Origin: Vicinamibacteria bacterium | GTDB lineage: Bacteria > Acidobacteriota > Vicinamibacteria > Fen-336 | NCBI GenBank assembly: GCA_035570235.1 | Contig: DATMML010000036.1 | Location: forward strand, 1-64,000 | DNA length: 64,000 nucleotides | Direction: 5' to 3' | Shown here: positions 24,584 through 33,127 of the stretch, piece after piece | Layout of the letters: every line of letters begins with the position of its first letter | Position numbering within the stretch: position 1 is the first letter of the stretch | Program-made: the position numbers and the translations under genes | The notes under the pieces: generated by a model | The model's input: the letters and a program-made list of their open reading frames with translations, nothing else | Told to the model about the DNA's origin: nothing | The model's database searches: none

Positions 24584-25314
24584 GGCAGGGCCGCCCCGAC
24601 GAAGTCGCGGACGAAGCCGGGTCGTGGCTCTTCGCGGATCTCGCGCGGGCTCCCGCGCTGCAGAACACGGCCGCCGTCCATGACCCCCACTTCGTCCGCC
24701 AGCCGCAGTGCCTCCGGCACGTCGTGGGTGACGAGGACCACCGTCTTCCCGAGGCGCGACTGTAGCTCGCGGAACTCGTCTTGGATGCGCCGGCGCGTGA
24801 GGGGATCGAGGGCTCCGAACGGCTCGTCCATCAGGAGGAGGGGAGGGTCGGCGGCGAGGGCTCGGGCCAGGCCCACCCGCTGGCGTTCACCGCCCGAGAG
24901 CTGGGCCGGCCGGAGCGGCGGGAAGCGAGCCGCGTCCAGGCCCACGAGGGTCAGCAGCTCGCGCGTGCGTTCCTCCTGCCGTTCCCGGGGCCAGCCGAGC
25001 AAGCGGGGGACGAGGGCCACGTTCTCGGCGACGGTCAGGTGGGGAAGCAGGCCCGTTTCCTGGATGACGTAACCGGTCCGACGCCGCAAGGCGATGGGGT
25101 CCCAGCGGGCCACGTCTTCGCCCAGCACCGAGATCCGTCCAGAATCGGGTCGCACGAGGGCGTTGATCGTCTTGAGGGCGGTCGTCTTGCCGGAGCCACT
25201 GGTCCCGAGCAGGACCAGGACCCGCCCCTGGTCCACCGCGAAGGACACGCCGTCCAGAGCGTCTACGCCCGAGGGGTAGCGCTTGCGAACGTCGACGAGC
25301 TCGACCGCGTGCAT
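24580..25314 (-). CDS. Osmoprotectant ABC transporter ATP-binding protein
   Basis: A 244-residue ABC ATPase of the OpuCA/ProV group. It has Walker A GTSGSGKTT, Q-loop VIQETGLLPHLTVAEN, signature LSGGERQRVGLARAL, Walker B LLLMDEP and switch histidine VLVTHD. The sequence LKTINALVRPDSG is characteristic of glycine betaine transporters. No C-terminal CBS osmosensing domain is present, unlike many OpuA and OpuC ATPases, so gating by ionic strength through CBS is not expected. ATG 25314 is chosen because upstream frame lies inside the protease gene. It starts only 4 bases after the protease stop and is overlapped by the permease. Confidence 0.92.
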   Translation of the reverse strand: MHAVELVDVRKRYPSGVDALDGVSFAVDQGRVLVLLGTSGSGKTTALKTINALVRPDSGRISVLGEDVARWDPIALRRRTGYVIQETGLLPHLTVAENVALVPRLLGWPRERQEERTRELLTLVGLDAARFPPLRPAQLSGGERQRVGLARALAADPPLLLMDEPFGALDPLTRRRIQDEFRELQSRLGKTVVLVTHDVPEALRLADEVGVMDGGRVLQRGSPREIREEPRPGFVRDFVGAALP

Positions 25315-25318
25315 GGTG

Positions 25319-26992
25319 CTACCGAGAGAGGGCGGCGAGCCAGGCCCGGAAGAGTTCGTCCAGGAATGGGGCCTTGGGCGGCGGTGCCGCCAGCTCGATT
25401 TGCACGACGCCATCGCCGCGGCGCCGGAAGGCCCCGCGCAGGGTCTGCACCGTACCCCATTGTTCGCGGCGCAAGCTGTAGGAGCCGGCTCCCAGCGATC
25501 CCGTCGGCCCGGCGCAGGCCGCGCTCGCCCCCTCGGGAGTGAAACCGGGAGCGCGCCACCAGGCCGCGCGTAGGGAGACCGTGAAGTCGCCCGCCGGTGA
25601 CGCGGAGAGGACGGAATCGGGCGGCGGGAGCCGGGGGCAGGCGTGGGGAGCGGTCGGCTCCCGGACCCAGCTCGGTGGGAAGGGCAGGGCCGGCGCGCCC
25701 GGGTTGGGGAGGCTGGCCGGCTCCAGCGCCGTGGGCGCCGCGGCCGTGAGCTCGGCGGTGAGCAGGGGGTCCACCTCCAGGCTCGCGAGCGAGCCTCGAA
25801 GGATCGAGCGGTTGAAAGCAACCTGCCACGCGGGGCCGACCCAGCGCGCGAGCACCTTCTCCTTGCCCAGGTCGATAAGCGCGTACTCCATCAGCAACTC
25901 CGCCGTCCGGGGGCCCGCGGAGGGGATGCCGGCCGCCACCCCGACCCGCGCTGGCCATCCCCCGATCCGGGCCGTCAGGCCGCGGGGGCCGCCCGAGGCG
26001 ACGAATCCGTCAGAGCCCTGCCCGGAGAGGAGGAGCGCCTCCAGGTCGGAGAGGCTGCGGGCGGTGGCCAGGCGGTCGACATGGAGGGCGACATCGCCGG
26101 AAGGGTCGGCGGCATAGAGGCGAAGCCGGCTGGGGGCCGTGTCCTCCAGGCCATCGGGCAGCCGAAGCCGCACCCCCTTCCCCTCGGGGGACGAGAGGGG
26201 TCCGAGCTGCCGGCGATGGGCCGGGAACACCCGCTCCAGACCACTCACCTCCAGGAAGTCCTTGGCCCGGTTGATGGGGATGGCGAAGCCGACGCCGGGG
26301 CCCCGCCCCAGGCGCATGCGGATCACGCCCACCACGTAGCCCTCCTCGTCGAGCATGGGGCCCCCGCTGCTGCCCGGGCTCACGGAGGCGTCGGTCTGGA
26401 TGTAGCGCGGCTCCCCCTCGTCGCTGGCACGGAGGGCAGCCACCACTCCCCGGCTGACGCTCGCCTGGGCTGGTGCGTCCTGCATCCCCGCCCTGCCCAC
26501 CTCGACCGCGCCGCCGAAGGGAAATCCCAGCACCCTCACCGGCTGGCCCGGCTCCAGAGCGTCCGAGTCCCCGAGGGGGATGAAGGGCAGGCCGGCGCCG
26601 GTGACAGAGAGGACGGCCAGATCGAGGTCGGCGTCGGCAGCGTCCACAGCGGCCTCGAACCGTCGGCCATCCGTGGGCAAGACCACCTCGATCCTCCTCA
26701 CCTCAAGCTTTACCCGGACGGGGGTGCCGCGGCGGTTCAGGGTCAGCTCGGAGCCGCTCACCACGTGCTGGTTGGTGAGCAGGTGCCCGAAAGCCGAGAT
26801 CAGGAAGCCACTGCCCGTCCCGATCTCGACATTAGACCTCTCTCGAGACTGCTTCCAGCCCTGATCGTACTCTTCGCGGACCTCGCCGATGACGCGGATA
26901 AAGACCGTAGCCTCCTCGGGAGCAGCGGCGACGCCGGCTGCGGCCGTGCGGGTGAGGGCGAGCAACAGGACAGAGAGACCAGCCGTTTTCAC
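25319..26992 (-). CDS. Exported trypsin-like serine protease (S1C/HtrA-type, no PDZ)
   Basis: A 557-residue protein starting at GTG with a signal peptide (MKTAGLSVLLLALTRTAAAGVAAA). The catalytic triad is visible: His in HLLTNQHVV, Asp in [14 protein letters not shown], Ser in TDASVSPGSSGGPML. The FPFGG and GVGFAIPIN segments are typical of DegP-like proteases. After the protease domain (to about residue 235) there is no recognisable PDZ domain; instead about 320 residues of unknown beta-rich sequence follow. It lies 4 bases upstream of the osmoprotectant ATPase, so cotranscription is likely and a stress-related role is possible. Confidence 0.85.
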   Translation of the reverse strand: MKTAGLSVLLLALTRTAAAGVAAAPEEATVFIRVIGEVREEYDQGWKQSRERSNVEIGTGSGFLISAFGHLLTNQHVVSGSELTLNRRGTPVRVKLEVRRIEVVLPTDGRRFEAAVDAADADLDLAVLSVTGAGLPFIPLGDSDALEPGQPVRVLGFPFGGAVEVGRAGMQDAPAQASVSRGVVAALRASDEGEPRYIQTDASVSPGSSGGPMLDEEGYVVGVIRMRLGRGPGVGFAIPINRAKDFLEVSGLERVFPAHRRQLGPLSSPEGKGVRLRLPDGLEDTAPSRLRLYAADPSGDVALHVDRLATARSLSDLEALLLSGQGSDGFVASGGPRGLTARIGGWPARVGVAAGIPSAGPRTAELLMEYALIDLGKEKVLARWVGPAWQVAFNRSILRGSLASLEVDPLLTAELTAAAPTALEPASLPNPGAPALPFPPSWVREPTAPHACPRLPPPDSVLSASPAGDFTVSLRAAWWRAPGFTPEGASAACAGPTGSLGAGSYSLRREQWGTVQTLRGAFRRRGDGVVQIELAAPPPKAPFLDELFRAWLAALSR

Positions 26993-27117
26993 GAAGCGAA
27001 TCCTAGCGGGGAGCTCTCCGGAGTGTCAAAACCGCCCTGACGCCCTTGACGCCGGGCCCGCGATCTGGGGTAATCAGGGCGCTGCCCTGGAGCAGACAAA
27101 TCAAGGAGTTCAACAAA

Positions 27118-27708
27118 ATGAAGACCGCGAGGTGGGCGTGTGGCTTGCTGACCCTGGGCCTGCTGGGCCTGGGGGCGAACATGGGGGGGGCCCAGGAGGC
27201 CAAGAAGTCCGAGGAGACCAAGAAGGCTGCTCCGGCCATGCCCCCGCTGCCGAAGCCCGGGCCCGAGCATGAGTTCCTAAAGAACGACGTCGGCGTCTGG
27301 GACGCAACGGTGGAGATGTTGGGCGGCCCCCCCAATGTTTCCAAGGGGGTGGAGACGGACACCATGCTCGGGGGCCTCTGGCTGGTGACCGATTTCAAAA
27401 GCGAGATGATGAACCAACCTTTCCAGGGGCACGGCGTGACCGGCTACGACCCCGCCAAGAAGAAGTACGTGGGCACGTGGGTGGACAGCATGTCGAGCGG
27501 GCTCCAGATCTCGGAGAGCATCTACGATGCCAGTAAGAAGACCATGACGGGCTGGATCGAAGGACCAGACATGACCGGCAAGACGGCGAAGATCAAGGCG
27601 GTGACCGAGTATAAGGACCCCGACACCCGCGTCTTCACCATGTACTTCCCGGGCCCCGACGGCAAGGAGGCCCCCGGGATGCGCATCACCTACAAGCGGC
27701 GCAAGTAA
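27118..27708 (+). CDS. Secreted DUF1579 protein
   Basis: A 196-residue protein with a signal peptide (ARWACGLLTLGLLGLGANMGGAQ). A lysine-rich linker with a proline stretch follows, then the DUF1579 beta-barrel: PGPEHEFLKNDVGVWDATVEM, LGGLWLVTDFKSEMM, GHGVTGYDPAKKKYVGTWVDSM and KTMTGWIEGPDMTGK. The family is calycin-like and of unknown function. ATG 27118 has an AAGGAG site 10 bases upstream. A possible promoter (TTGACG at 27046, weak -10 around 27069-27074) lies about 50 bases upstream. It is divergent from the protease. Confidence 0.87.
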   Translation: MKTARWACGLLTLGLLGLGANMGGAQEAKKSEETKKAAPAMPPLPKPGPEHEFLKNDVGVWDATVEMLGGPPNVSKGVETDTMLGGLWLVTDFKSEMMNQPFQGHGVTGYDPAKKKYVGTWVDSMSSGLQISESIYDASKKTMTGWIEGPDMTGKTAKIKAVTEYKDPDTRVFTMYFPGPDGKEAPGMRITYKRRK

Positions 27709-27711
27709 CGG

Positions 27712-27733
27712 GTCGACCCTCTAGGAGGTCGAC
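27712..27733. terminator. Hairpin after DUF1579 gene
   Basis: GTCGACC and GGTCGAC form a perfect 7-bp stem around an 8-base loop, three bases after the stop codon and in the gap between two convergent genes. No T-run follows, so it is only a candidate terminator. Confidence 0.35.
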
Positions 27734-27835
27734 GACTGGAAGCGAGGGCGGCCGTGAAAAGCGGGCGCCCCGAGCCGCCCTCGTCTCCGGTCACGTGACG
27801 CCCCGCCCCGAACCTGCGGCGAGGGGCCTCCGCGG

Positions 27836-28582
27836 TCACGCGAAGTCGAAATCGACCACGATCGGTAAGTGGTCGCTGGCCACGCGGGACAGGCTGAGTC
27901 GGCAGCGACGCCCCGCGAGGAGGCGCAGGGGGCCCCGGTAGTAGATCCGGTCCAGGCTGCCCTGGGGGAAGAAAGAAGGGAAGGTTGGGACCGCCCGCTC
28001 GCGCCGGCGATCGCCGCCGGTGGCGGAGCGAAAGGCGAGCCGATCCAGGAAGATCGGCTCCAGCTGTGAGCGCCAATCATTGAAGTCGCCCCCCACCAGA
28101 CAGGCCACATCCGGGGAGAGAGCGGCGAACTCCCGCGAGCGCGTGAGCATGCCAACCTGGTTCTGCCGCTCGCGGGCGGAGAGGCCGAGGTGCAGGTTAA
28201 AGACCTCCAGCGGATGACGCCCGCCAAAAGGGCCGGGGAGGGCAATGCGGGTGTGCTGGCACCCCCGCCGCTTGTGGGGGCCCACCGTGAGGTCGATGTT
28301 GCGCTCGCGCTGGATCGGGTGGCGGCTCAAGGTGGCGTTCCCGTAGCGGCCCTTGCGCAAGGTGACGTTGTGGCCGATGGCCAGGTGGCGATAGTCCAGC
28401 CACGCGGCCAGCTCGCGGGCCAGGTTCATCTCCCGGGAGCGCGGCACCCCTTCGTCCACCTCCTGGAGGAGGACGACGTCGGGATCGTGGGCCTCGAGGA
28501 TGCGTGCGATCCGCTCCGGTCGAAAGCGGCGATCCACACCGATGGCTCGATGGATGTTGTAGCTGAGCACGCGCAGCCTCAT
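27836..28582 (-). CDS. Endonuclease/exonuclease/phosphatase family protein
   Basis: A 248-residue cytoplasmic EEP-fold enzyme. The motifs are in order: VLSYNIHRAIGVD, the metal-binding glutamate in VVLLQEVD, FNLHLGL, CLVGGDFNDW and the C-terminal SDHLPIVVDF. These are the Mg2+-dependent catalytic motifs of the family. Substrates in the family range from abasic DNA to phosphoinositides, cardiolipin-like lipids and nucleotide 5' ends; the short length and lack of extra domains do not separate these. It is convergent with DUF1579 and divergent from truA across 102 bases. Confidence 0.85.
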   Translation of the reverse strand: MRLRVLSYNIHRAIGVDRRFRPERIARILEAHDPDVVLLQEVDEGVPRSREMNLARELAAWLDYRHLAIGHNVTLRKGRYGNATLSRHPIQRERNIDLTVGPHKRRGCQHTRIALPGPFGGRHPLEVFNLHLGLSARERQNQVGMLTRSREFAALSPDVACLVGGDFNDWRSQLEPIFLDRLAFRSATGGDRRRERAVPTFPSFFPQGSLDRIYYRGPLRLLAGRRCRLSLSRVASDHLPIVVDFDFA

Positions 28583-28684
28583 GGCCCCGGCGACCTCGCG
28601 GGCAAAGCCTCCCGCGAGACGAGTTTAGCAAAGGGCTGGTCGTCTTGACGCGCCGGGCCGGGGGCGTTAGCTTTCGGGCTCTCC

Positions 28685-29473
28685 ATGGCCCGCTTCAAGC
28701 TCTGCCTCGAATACGCGGGGACGCGCTATCGAGGCTGGCAGGTCCAGAAGAACGCGCGCACCGTCCAGGGCGAGGTCCAGCGCGCGGTGAGGGCCGTGTC
28801 CGGGCGCACCGATTTCGAGCTCTACGGTTCGGGGCGGACCGATGCCGGCGTTCACGCCCTTCGGCAGGTCGCCCATCTGGACCTCGAAACGGCCACCCCT
28901 CCCCACCCCCTCCGCCGCGCTCTAAACGACGAGCTGCCCCCGGACATCCATATCCTCTCCGTGGAGAAGGTGTCGCGCCGCTTCCACGCCCGCCACGGGG
29001 CGGTGGCCCGCAGCTACCTCTATCAGATCTCGCGCCGGCGTACTGCCCTCGCCCAGCCCTTCGTATGGTGGATCAAGGATCCCCTGGACGTGGACCGCAT
29101 GCGTCAGGCCGCGGGTCTCTTTGTGGGCATGAAAGACTTCCGGTCCTTCTCGGACCAGGACGCGGACGAGACATCTACCCGCGTGCTCGTCGATCGGGTT
29201 GACCTTAAAGAGGACGGCGCCCTCGTCCTCATCCGCATGCAGGGCTCCCACTTCATCTGGAAGATGGTCCGCCGAGTGGTGGGGGTGCTGGCGGAGGTGG
29301 GCCGCGGGGCTCTACGGGAAGAGGACGTGGTTCGATTCCTCCGCGAGCGCTCGGGGGCGCCCGCGCGGCTCACCGCCCCCCCCTCGGGGTTGTTCCTGGA
29401 GCGGGTCTTCTACCCGGGGGACGAGAGGGACCAACCCCTACAGGCGGTCACGAACCTGGCCGAAGGCCCTTGA
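28685..29473 (+). CDS. truA: tRNA pseudouridine(38-40) synthase TruA
   Basis: A 262-residue enzyme that isomerises uridines 38-40 in the anticodon arm of tRNAs. The catalytic Asp53 lies in the signature GSGRTDAGVHALRQV. Other family elements are LEYAGTRYRGWQVQ, RRFHARHGAVARSYLYQI, FRSFSDQDAD and FIWKMVRRVVGVLAEVGRG. Its 3' end overlaps the convergent aminotransferase gene by 26 bases, so the C-terminal residues of both proteins are encoded on opposite strands of the same DNA. Confidence 0.95.
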   Translation: MARFKLCLEYAGTRYRGWQVQKNARTVQGEVQRAVRAVSGRTDFELYGSGRTDAGVHALRQVAHLDLETATPPHPLRRALNDELPPDIHILSVEKVSRRFHARHGAVARSYLYQISRRRTALAQPFVWWIKDPLDVDRMRQAAGLFVGMKDFRSFSDQDADETSTRVLVDRVDLKEDGALVLIRMQGSHFIWKMVRRVVGVLAEVGRGALREEDVVRFLRERSGAPARLTAPPSGLFLERVFYPGDERDQPLQAVTNLAEGP

Positions 29474-30617
29474 GCCGCCGGATAGCCTCGTCCAGGGTCG
29501 CATCGGTCTTGCAGAAGGCGAACCGCACGAGGTGGCGAGCCTCGGCACGGTTCCGGTAGAAGGCGCTCGTGGGAATGGCGGCCACCCCCACCCGGGCGGG
29601 AAGCTCCCGGCAGAAGTCCACGCCGTCCTCGAAGCCCAAGGGCCGGATGTCGGCCTGCGCGAAGTACGTCCCCGCCGGCGTGAGGACGCGGAAACCGGCC
29701 TCGGTTAGCCCCCCACACAGGCGGTCACGCCGCGCGCGGTAGTCAGCGCCTAGGGCCTGGTAGTACGCATCCCCCGTCTCCAGAGCCGCCACCAGCGCGT
29801 GCTGGAAGGGCGTCGCGCTGCAGAAGGTGATGAACTGATGGGCGGTGCGGAGGGCCGCGCTGATAGCGGGGGAGGCGCAGGAGTAACCGATCTTCCAGCC
29901 CGTGAGGCTGAAGCTCTTGCCGGTGGAGGAGATACTGACTACGCGCTCACGCATCCCGGGCAGGCTGGCCAGGGGGATGTGCTCGCCCTCAAACACGATG
30001 TGCTCGTAGACTTCATCGGTGATGGCCAGGATGTCATGGCGCCGACAGACCTCGGCGATGTGCGTGAGCTCGTCGCGGGTGAAGACCTTCCCCGCGGGGT
30101 TGTTGGGGCTGTTCAGGAGCAGGGCCCGGGTGCGGGGGCTGACCGCGGCCTCCAGGGCCGCGGGGTCATAGCGGAACCCGGCCCCCCCTAGGGTCACCAC
30201 CCGGGGCACCGCCCCCGCCATGGCCAAGGCCGCGGGGTAGGCATCGTAGAAGGGCTCGAACAGTATGACCTCGTCTCCCGCCTCCAGCAGGCCCTGGAGA
30301 GTGGCGCAGATCCCCTCCGTGGCTCCCGCGTACACCGTCACCTCGGTCTCGGGGTCGTACTCGAGGCCATAGAAGCGCCGCTGGTGAGCTGCGATGGCGC
30401 GGACCAGCTCGGGCAGTCCGCTCGTTCGGCAGTACTGGTTGTGGCCGGAGCGGATGGCCGCTACCGCCGCCTCCTTTACGAAGTCGGGGCCATCAAAGTC
30501 CGGATAGCCCTGGCCAAGGTTCACCGCCTGGTGCTGAACGGCGAGCTGCGTCATCTCCGCGAAGATGGAGGTCCCAACCTTCCGTAGCCGGGAGCTCAGG
30601 TAGGGCCGAGCGCTCAT
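29448..30617 (-). CDS. Class I PLP aminotransferase (methionine/kynurenine-glutamine type)
   Basis: A 389-residue fold-type I aminotransferase. It starts RKVGTSIFAEMTQLAVQHQAVNLGQGYPDFDGP, a pattern typical of the YbdL methionine aminotransferase and kynurenine aminotransferase group. NSPNNPAGKVF, AITDEVYEHIVFEG and the Schiff-base lysine region SISSTGKSFSLTGWKIGYSC are clear. It probably transaminates methionine, glutamine or aromatic amino acids with 2-oxo acids. ATG 30617 lies 5 bases after the stop of the MBL-fold gene, so the two may be cotranscribed. Confidence 0.88.
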   Translation of the reverse strand: MSARPYLSSRLRKVGTSIFAEMTQLAVQHQAVNLGQGYPDFDGPDFVKEAAVAAIRSGHNQYCRTSGLPELVRAIAAHQRRFYGLEYDPETEVTVYAGATEGICATLQGLLEAGDEVILFEPFYDAYPAALAMAGAVPRVVTLGGAGFRYDPAALEAAVSPRTRALLLNSPNNPAGKVFTRDELTHIAEVCRRHDILAITDEVYEHIVFEGEHIPLASLPGMRERVVSISSTGKSFSLTGWKIGYSCASPAISAALRTAHQFITFCSATPFQHALVAALETGDAYYQALGADYRARRDRLCGGLTEAGFRVLTPAGTYFAQADIRPLGFEDGVDFCRELPARVGVAAIPTSAFYRNRAEARHLVRFAFCKTDATLDEAIRRLKGLRPGS

Positions 30618-30622
30618 GGCGT

Positions 30623-31546
30623 TTATTTCTTGCCCGGCTTGGCCTCCCGGGACAGGCTGGTATAGACGATCTCCGTGAACGTGTCCGGCTTCAGGAAGCC
30701 CTTGCCCCACTTGGCATCCCAGGCCGCGGTAGGCTTGGCCGCCTGCACCTCGGCTAGGGTCTTCCCGGCGCGAACCAGCGGCTCGATCTTGTCCCGCACC
30801 GACCCCAACATCTCCCGGTACTCCTTGAGCGCGACGCGGTCACCGAGGGGGCCGTGGCCGGGAATGATGCGGGTCTTCTCATCGGCCATTCCCAACATCC
30901 GATCTGCGGCCGCGATCACGCCCGTGAAAGAGCCGCCGCTGCCGAGGTCGATGAAAGGATAGAAGCCATTGAAGAAGAGATCGCCGGCGTGGATGACGTT
31001 GGCCTTTCTGAAATGGATCACGGAGTCGCCGTCGGTGTGGGCAGGGGAAACATGGCTCGCCTGGATCTCGTCCCCGTTCAGATGGAAGGTCACGGAGCTG
31101 TCATAGGTGACCACGGGCAATGCCTTCTCGGGGGAGGCGGGGATCTTACGCTTGAAGGCCTCGAGGAACTGCTCAGTGCTCATGCGCACGCGCACGTTGT
31201 CGTGGGCCACGATCAGGACTCCGGCCTCGCCCAGGTCCTTGTTGCCGCCGGTGTGGTCGCCGTGCCAATGGGTGTTGAGGACGAAACGGATGGGCTTGTC
31301 GCTGATGGCGGCCACCGCCGCCTTGATCTTGGGGGTCAAGGGAGCGTATTGGTCGTCGATGAGGAACACGCCGTCCCCGCCTGCGGAGACGCCGATGTTC
31401 CCCCCGGCCCCTACGAGCATGTAAACGCCCTCCGCCACCTTGGTCGTGGTGACCTCGACCTTGTCGAAGTCTGGCTCTTGGGCGAGGGTCCCTCCCCCGA
31501 CGCCGAGAGCGAGGAGGGTGAAGGCGAGGCGTCGGAGCTCAGGCAT
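30623..31546 (-). CDS. Secreted metallo-beta-lactamase-fold hydrolase
   Basis: A 307-residue protein from ATG 31546, with an AAAGGGAG site; an upstream ATG in frame gives no better start. The signal peptide is LRRLAFTLLALGVGGGTLAQ. The zinc-binding motif is LNTHWHGDHTGGN (HxHxDH), followed by HVSPAHTDGDSVIHF and IIPGHGPLGD. This is the periplasmic MBL subgroup that includes B3-like and quinoprotein-associated hydrolases; the substrate is unknown and there is no direct evidence for antibiotic hydrolysis. Confidence 0.87.
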   Translation of the reverse strand: MPELRRLAFTLLALGVGGGTLAQEPDFDKVEVTTTKVAEGVYMLVGAGGNIGVSAGGDGVFLIDDQYAPLTPKIKAAVAAISDKPIRFVLNTHWHGDHTGGNKDLGEAGVLIVAHDNVRVRMSTEQFLEAFKRKIPASPEKALPVVTYDSSVTFHLNGDEIQASHVSPAHTDGDSVIHFRKANVIHAGDLFFNGFYPFIDLGSGGSFTGVIAAADRMLGMADEKTRIIPGHGPLGDRVALKEYREMLGSVRDKIEPLVRAGKTLAEVQAAKPTAAWDAKWGKGFLKPDTFTEIVYTSLSREAKPGKK

Positions 31547-31668
31547 TGGGATCTCCCTTTCGAAGGAACGGCCGGCATCATAACCCAAACCGACAAGGCC
31601 ACGTGGAGTGGGCCGGGCGTCTCCGATGCGGAGATCGAGCCCCCGAAGGAGTGTGGCATAGTGCAGCG

Positions 31669-32994
31669 ATGACCGATCCGCCTCTCCCTAACGATCTCGG
31701 CGACTTCGCCCGCGACCCCGGGCCCAACCCCGGGGGCCGCATCTCCAAGATGGCCACCGGTCTGGTGGGCTCAGAGATCCTCCGTATCTCTGGAGAGATT
31801 CGCGCCCTCGTCGCCGGGGGCCACCCCGTCTGCGACCTCACGGTGGGGGACTTCAGCTCCCGGCACTTCCCGATCCCCGAGCGGCTCTCCACCGACATTT
31901 GCGATGCTCTGAAAAACGGCGAGACCAACTACCCTCCCGCGAACGGAGTGGCTGAGCTTCGGCGAGCGGTGGGGCGCTTCTATGCACGGGAGCTGGGCCT
32001 GCTCTACCCCCAAGAGGCAGTACTGATCGCGGGCGGAGCGCGACCCCTGATCTACTGTCTCTACCGGACGGTCTGCGATCCGGGGGACCGCGTGGTCTAC
32101 CCGGTTCCGAGCTGGAACAACAACCACTACGCACACCTGGCAGGGGCGGTCGGGGTCCCGGTGCCCTGCCGGCCCCAAGAGCGCTTCCTGCCCACGCGGG
32201 AGAATCTGGCGAGCTCCCTCCGCGGGGCCCGCCTCTTGTGCCTGAACTCGCCCCTGAATCCCGCCGGGACCGCCTTCACCGCCGAAGCCCTCGACGGCAT
32301 TTGCGAGGTGGTGATAGCGGAGAACGAGACCCGCGGCCGGAGGGGGGAGCGGCCACTCTACCTGATGTACGACCACATCTACTGGATGCTCTGCTTCGGC
32401 GGAACCGTCCACGTGACCCCCCCGCAGCTCCGGGCGGAGATGGCTCGCTACACTGTCTTCGTGGACGGGATCAGCAAGGCCTTCGCCGCCACCGGCTTGC
32501 GGGTGGGATGGGCGGTGGGCCCGGCGGACGTCATTGACCGGATGTCGGCGGTGCTCGGCCACGTGGGTGCCTGGGCCCCGCGCGCCGAACAAGTCGCCAC
32601 CGTGGGGCTTCTCGACGACGTTTCCGGAATCCGCGCGTTCCACGCCACCTTCAAGCAGAACGTTCAGGCCCGGCTCGCCCGGCTGCACGACGGTCTCCAG
32701 GCCCTCAAGGCCGCGGGCTTGCCGGTGGAGAGCGTCCCCCCCATGGGCGCCATCTACCTCACCGCCCGCCTCTACCCTTTCGGACGGCGAACCCCTGCGG
32801 GCGGGGTATTGCAGACCAACGAGGACGTGCGGCGCTTCGTGCTACAGGCCGCGGGCATAGGCCTCGTTCCCTTCCAGGCCTTCGGCGCTCCCGACGAGGA
32901 TGGCTGGTTCCGCCTGAGCGTGGGCGCGGTCGGAGAGCCCGACATTGAGGCGGCGCTGCCCCGCCTGGCCAAGGCCCTCCGCTCGCTCGCCTGA
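31669..32994 (+). CDS. Class I/II PLP aminotransferase
   Basis: A 441-residue aminotransferase from ATG 31669. The pattern EILRISGEIRALVAGGHPVCDLTVGDFSSRHFPIPERL, NGETNYPPANGVAELRRAVGRFYARELG, NSPLNPAGTAF, and the lysine motif FVDGISKAFAATGLRVGW defines a fold-type I enzyme. It is somewhat longer than AspC-type enzymes, and the substrate is not clear. It is divergent from the MBL hydrolase across about 120 bases. Downstream it is convergent with the pdx operon, with strong hairpins between. Confidence 0.86.
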   Translation: MTDPPLPNDLGDFARDPGPNPGGRISKMATGLVGSEILRISGEIRALVAGGHPVCDLTVGDFSSRHFPIPERLSTDICDALKNGETNYPPANGVAELRRAVGRFYARELGLLYPQEAVLIAGGARPLIYCLYRTVCDPGDRVVYPVPSWNNNHYAHLAGAVGVPVPCRPQERFLPTRENLASSLRGARLLCLNSPLNPAGTAFTAEALDGICEVVIAENETRGRRGERPLYLMYDHIYWMLCFGGTVHVTPPQLRAEMARYTVFVDGISKAFAATGLRVGWAVGPADVIDRMSAVLGHVGAWAPRAEQVATVGLLDDVSGIRAFHATFKQNVQARLARLHDGLQALKAAGLPVESVPPMGAIYLTARLYPFGRRTPAGGVLQTNEDVRRFVLQAAGIGLVPFQAFGAPDEDGWFRLSVGAVGEPDIEAALPRLAKALRSLA

Positions 32995-33000
32995 CCCTCG

Positions 33001-33021
33001 CTCGCGCGGTTCGAGCGCGAG
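33001..33021. terminator. Hairpin after aminotransferase gene
   Basis: CTCGCGC pairs perfectly with GCGCGAG around a 7-base loop, five bases after the stop at 32994. There is no T-run. Position between convergent genes supports a transcription-end role. Confidence 0.35.
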
Positions 33022-33074
33022 GACTCCGGCACTGGCTTCGCGCTCTCGGTCCCCAACCGAGTCGGGGCCGGCGC

Positions 33075-33120
33075 CCTCCGGGGGGGTAGGGGTGCTACCC
33101 GGTTCGGCCGCCCCCGGAGG
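33075..33120. terminator. Nested stem-loop between convergent genes
   Basis: CCTCCGGGGG (33075-33084) and CCCCCGGAGG (33111-33120) are a perfect 10-bp inverted repeat. An alternative inner hairpin pairs GGGTAG (33084-33089) with CTACCC (33095-33100). The structure ends eight bases before the stop of the PLP enzyme on the minus strand and could serve both strands as a bidirectional terminator. Confidence 0.45.
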
Positions 33121-33127
33121 AACCCGC

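Noticed and set aside
27790-27799. 10-bp palindrome GTCACGTGAC between two convergent genes
   Set aside because: Short palindromes of this size are expected by chance in 64 kb, and its position between gene ends gives no regulatory reason.
30623-31546. Calling the MBL-fold protein a beta-lactamase resistance gene
   Set aside because: The HxHxDH motif is shared by many hydrolases, and no residue pattern specific to a known carbapenemase is visible.
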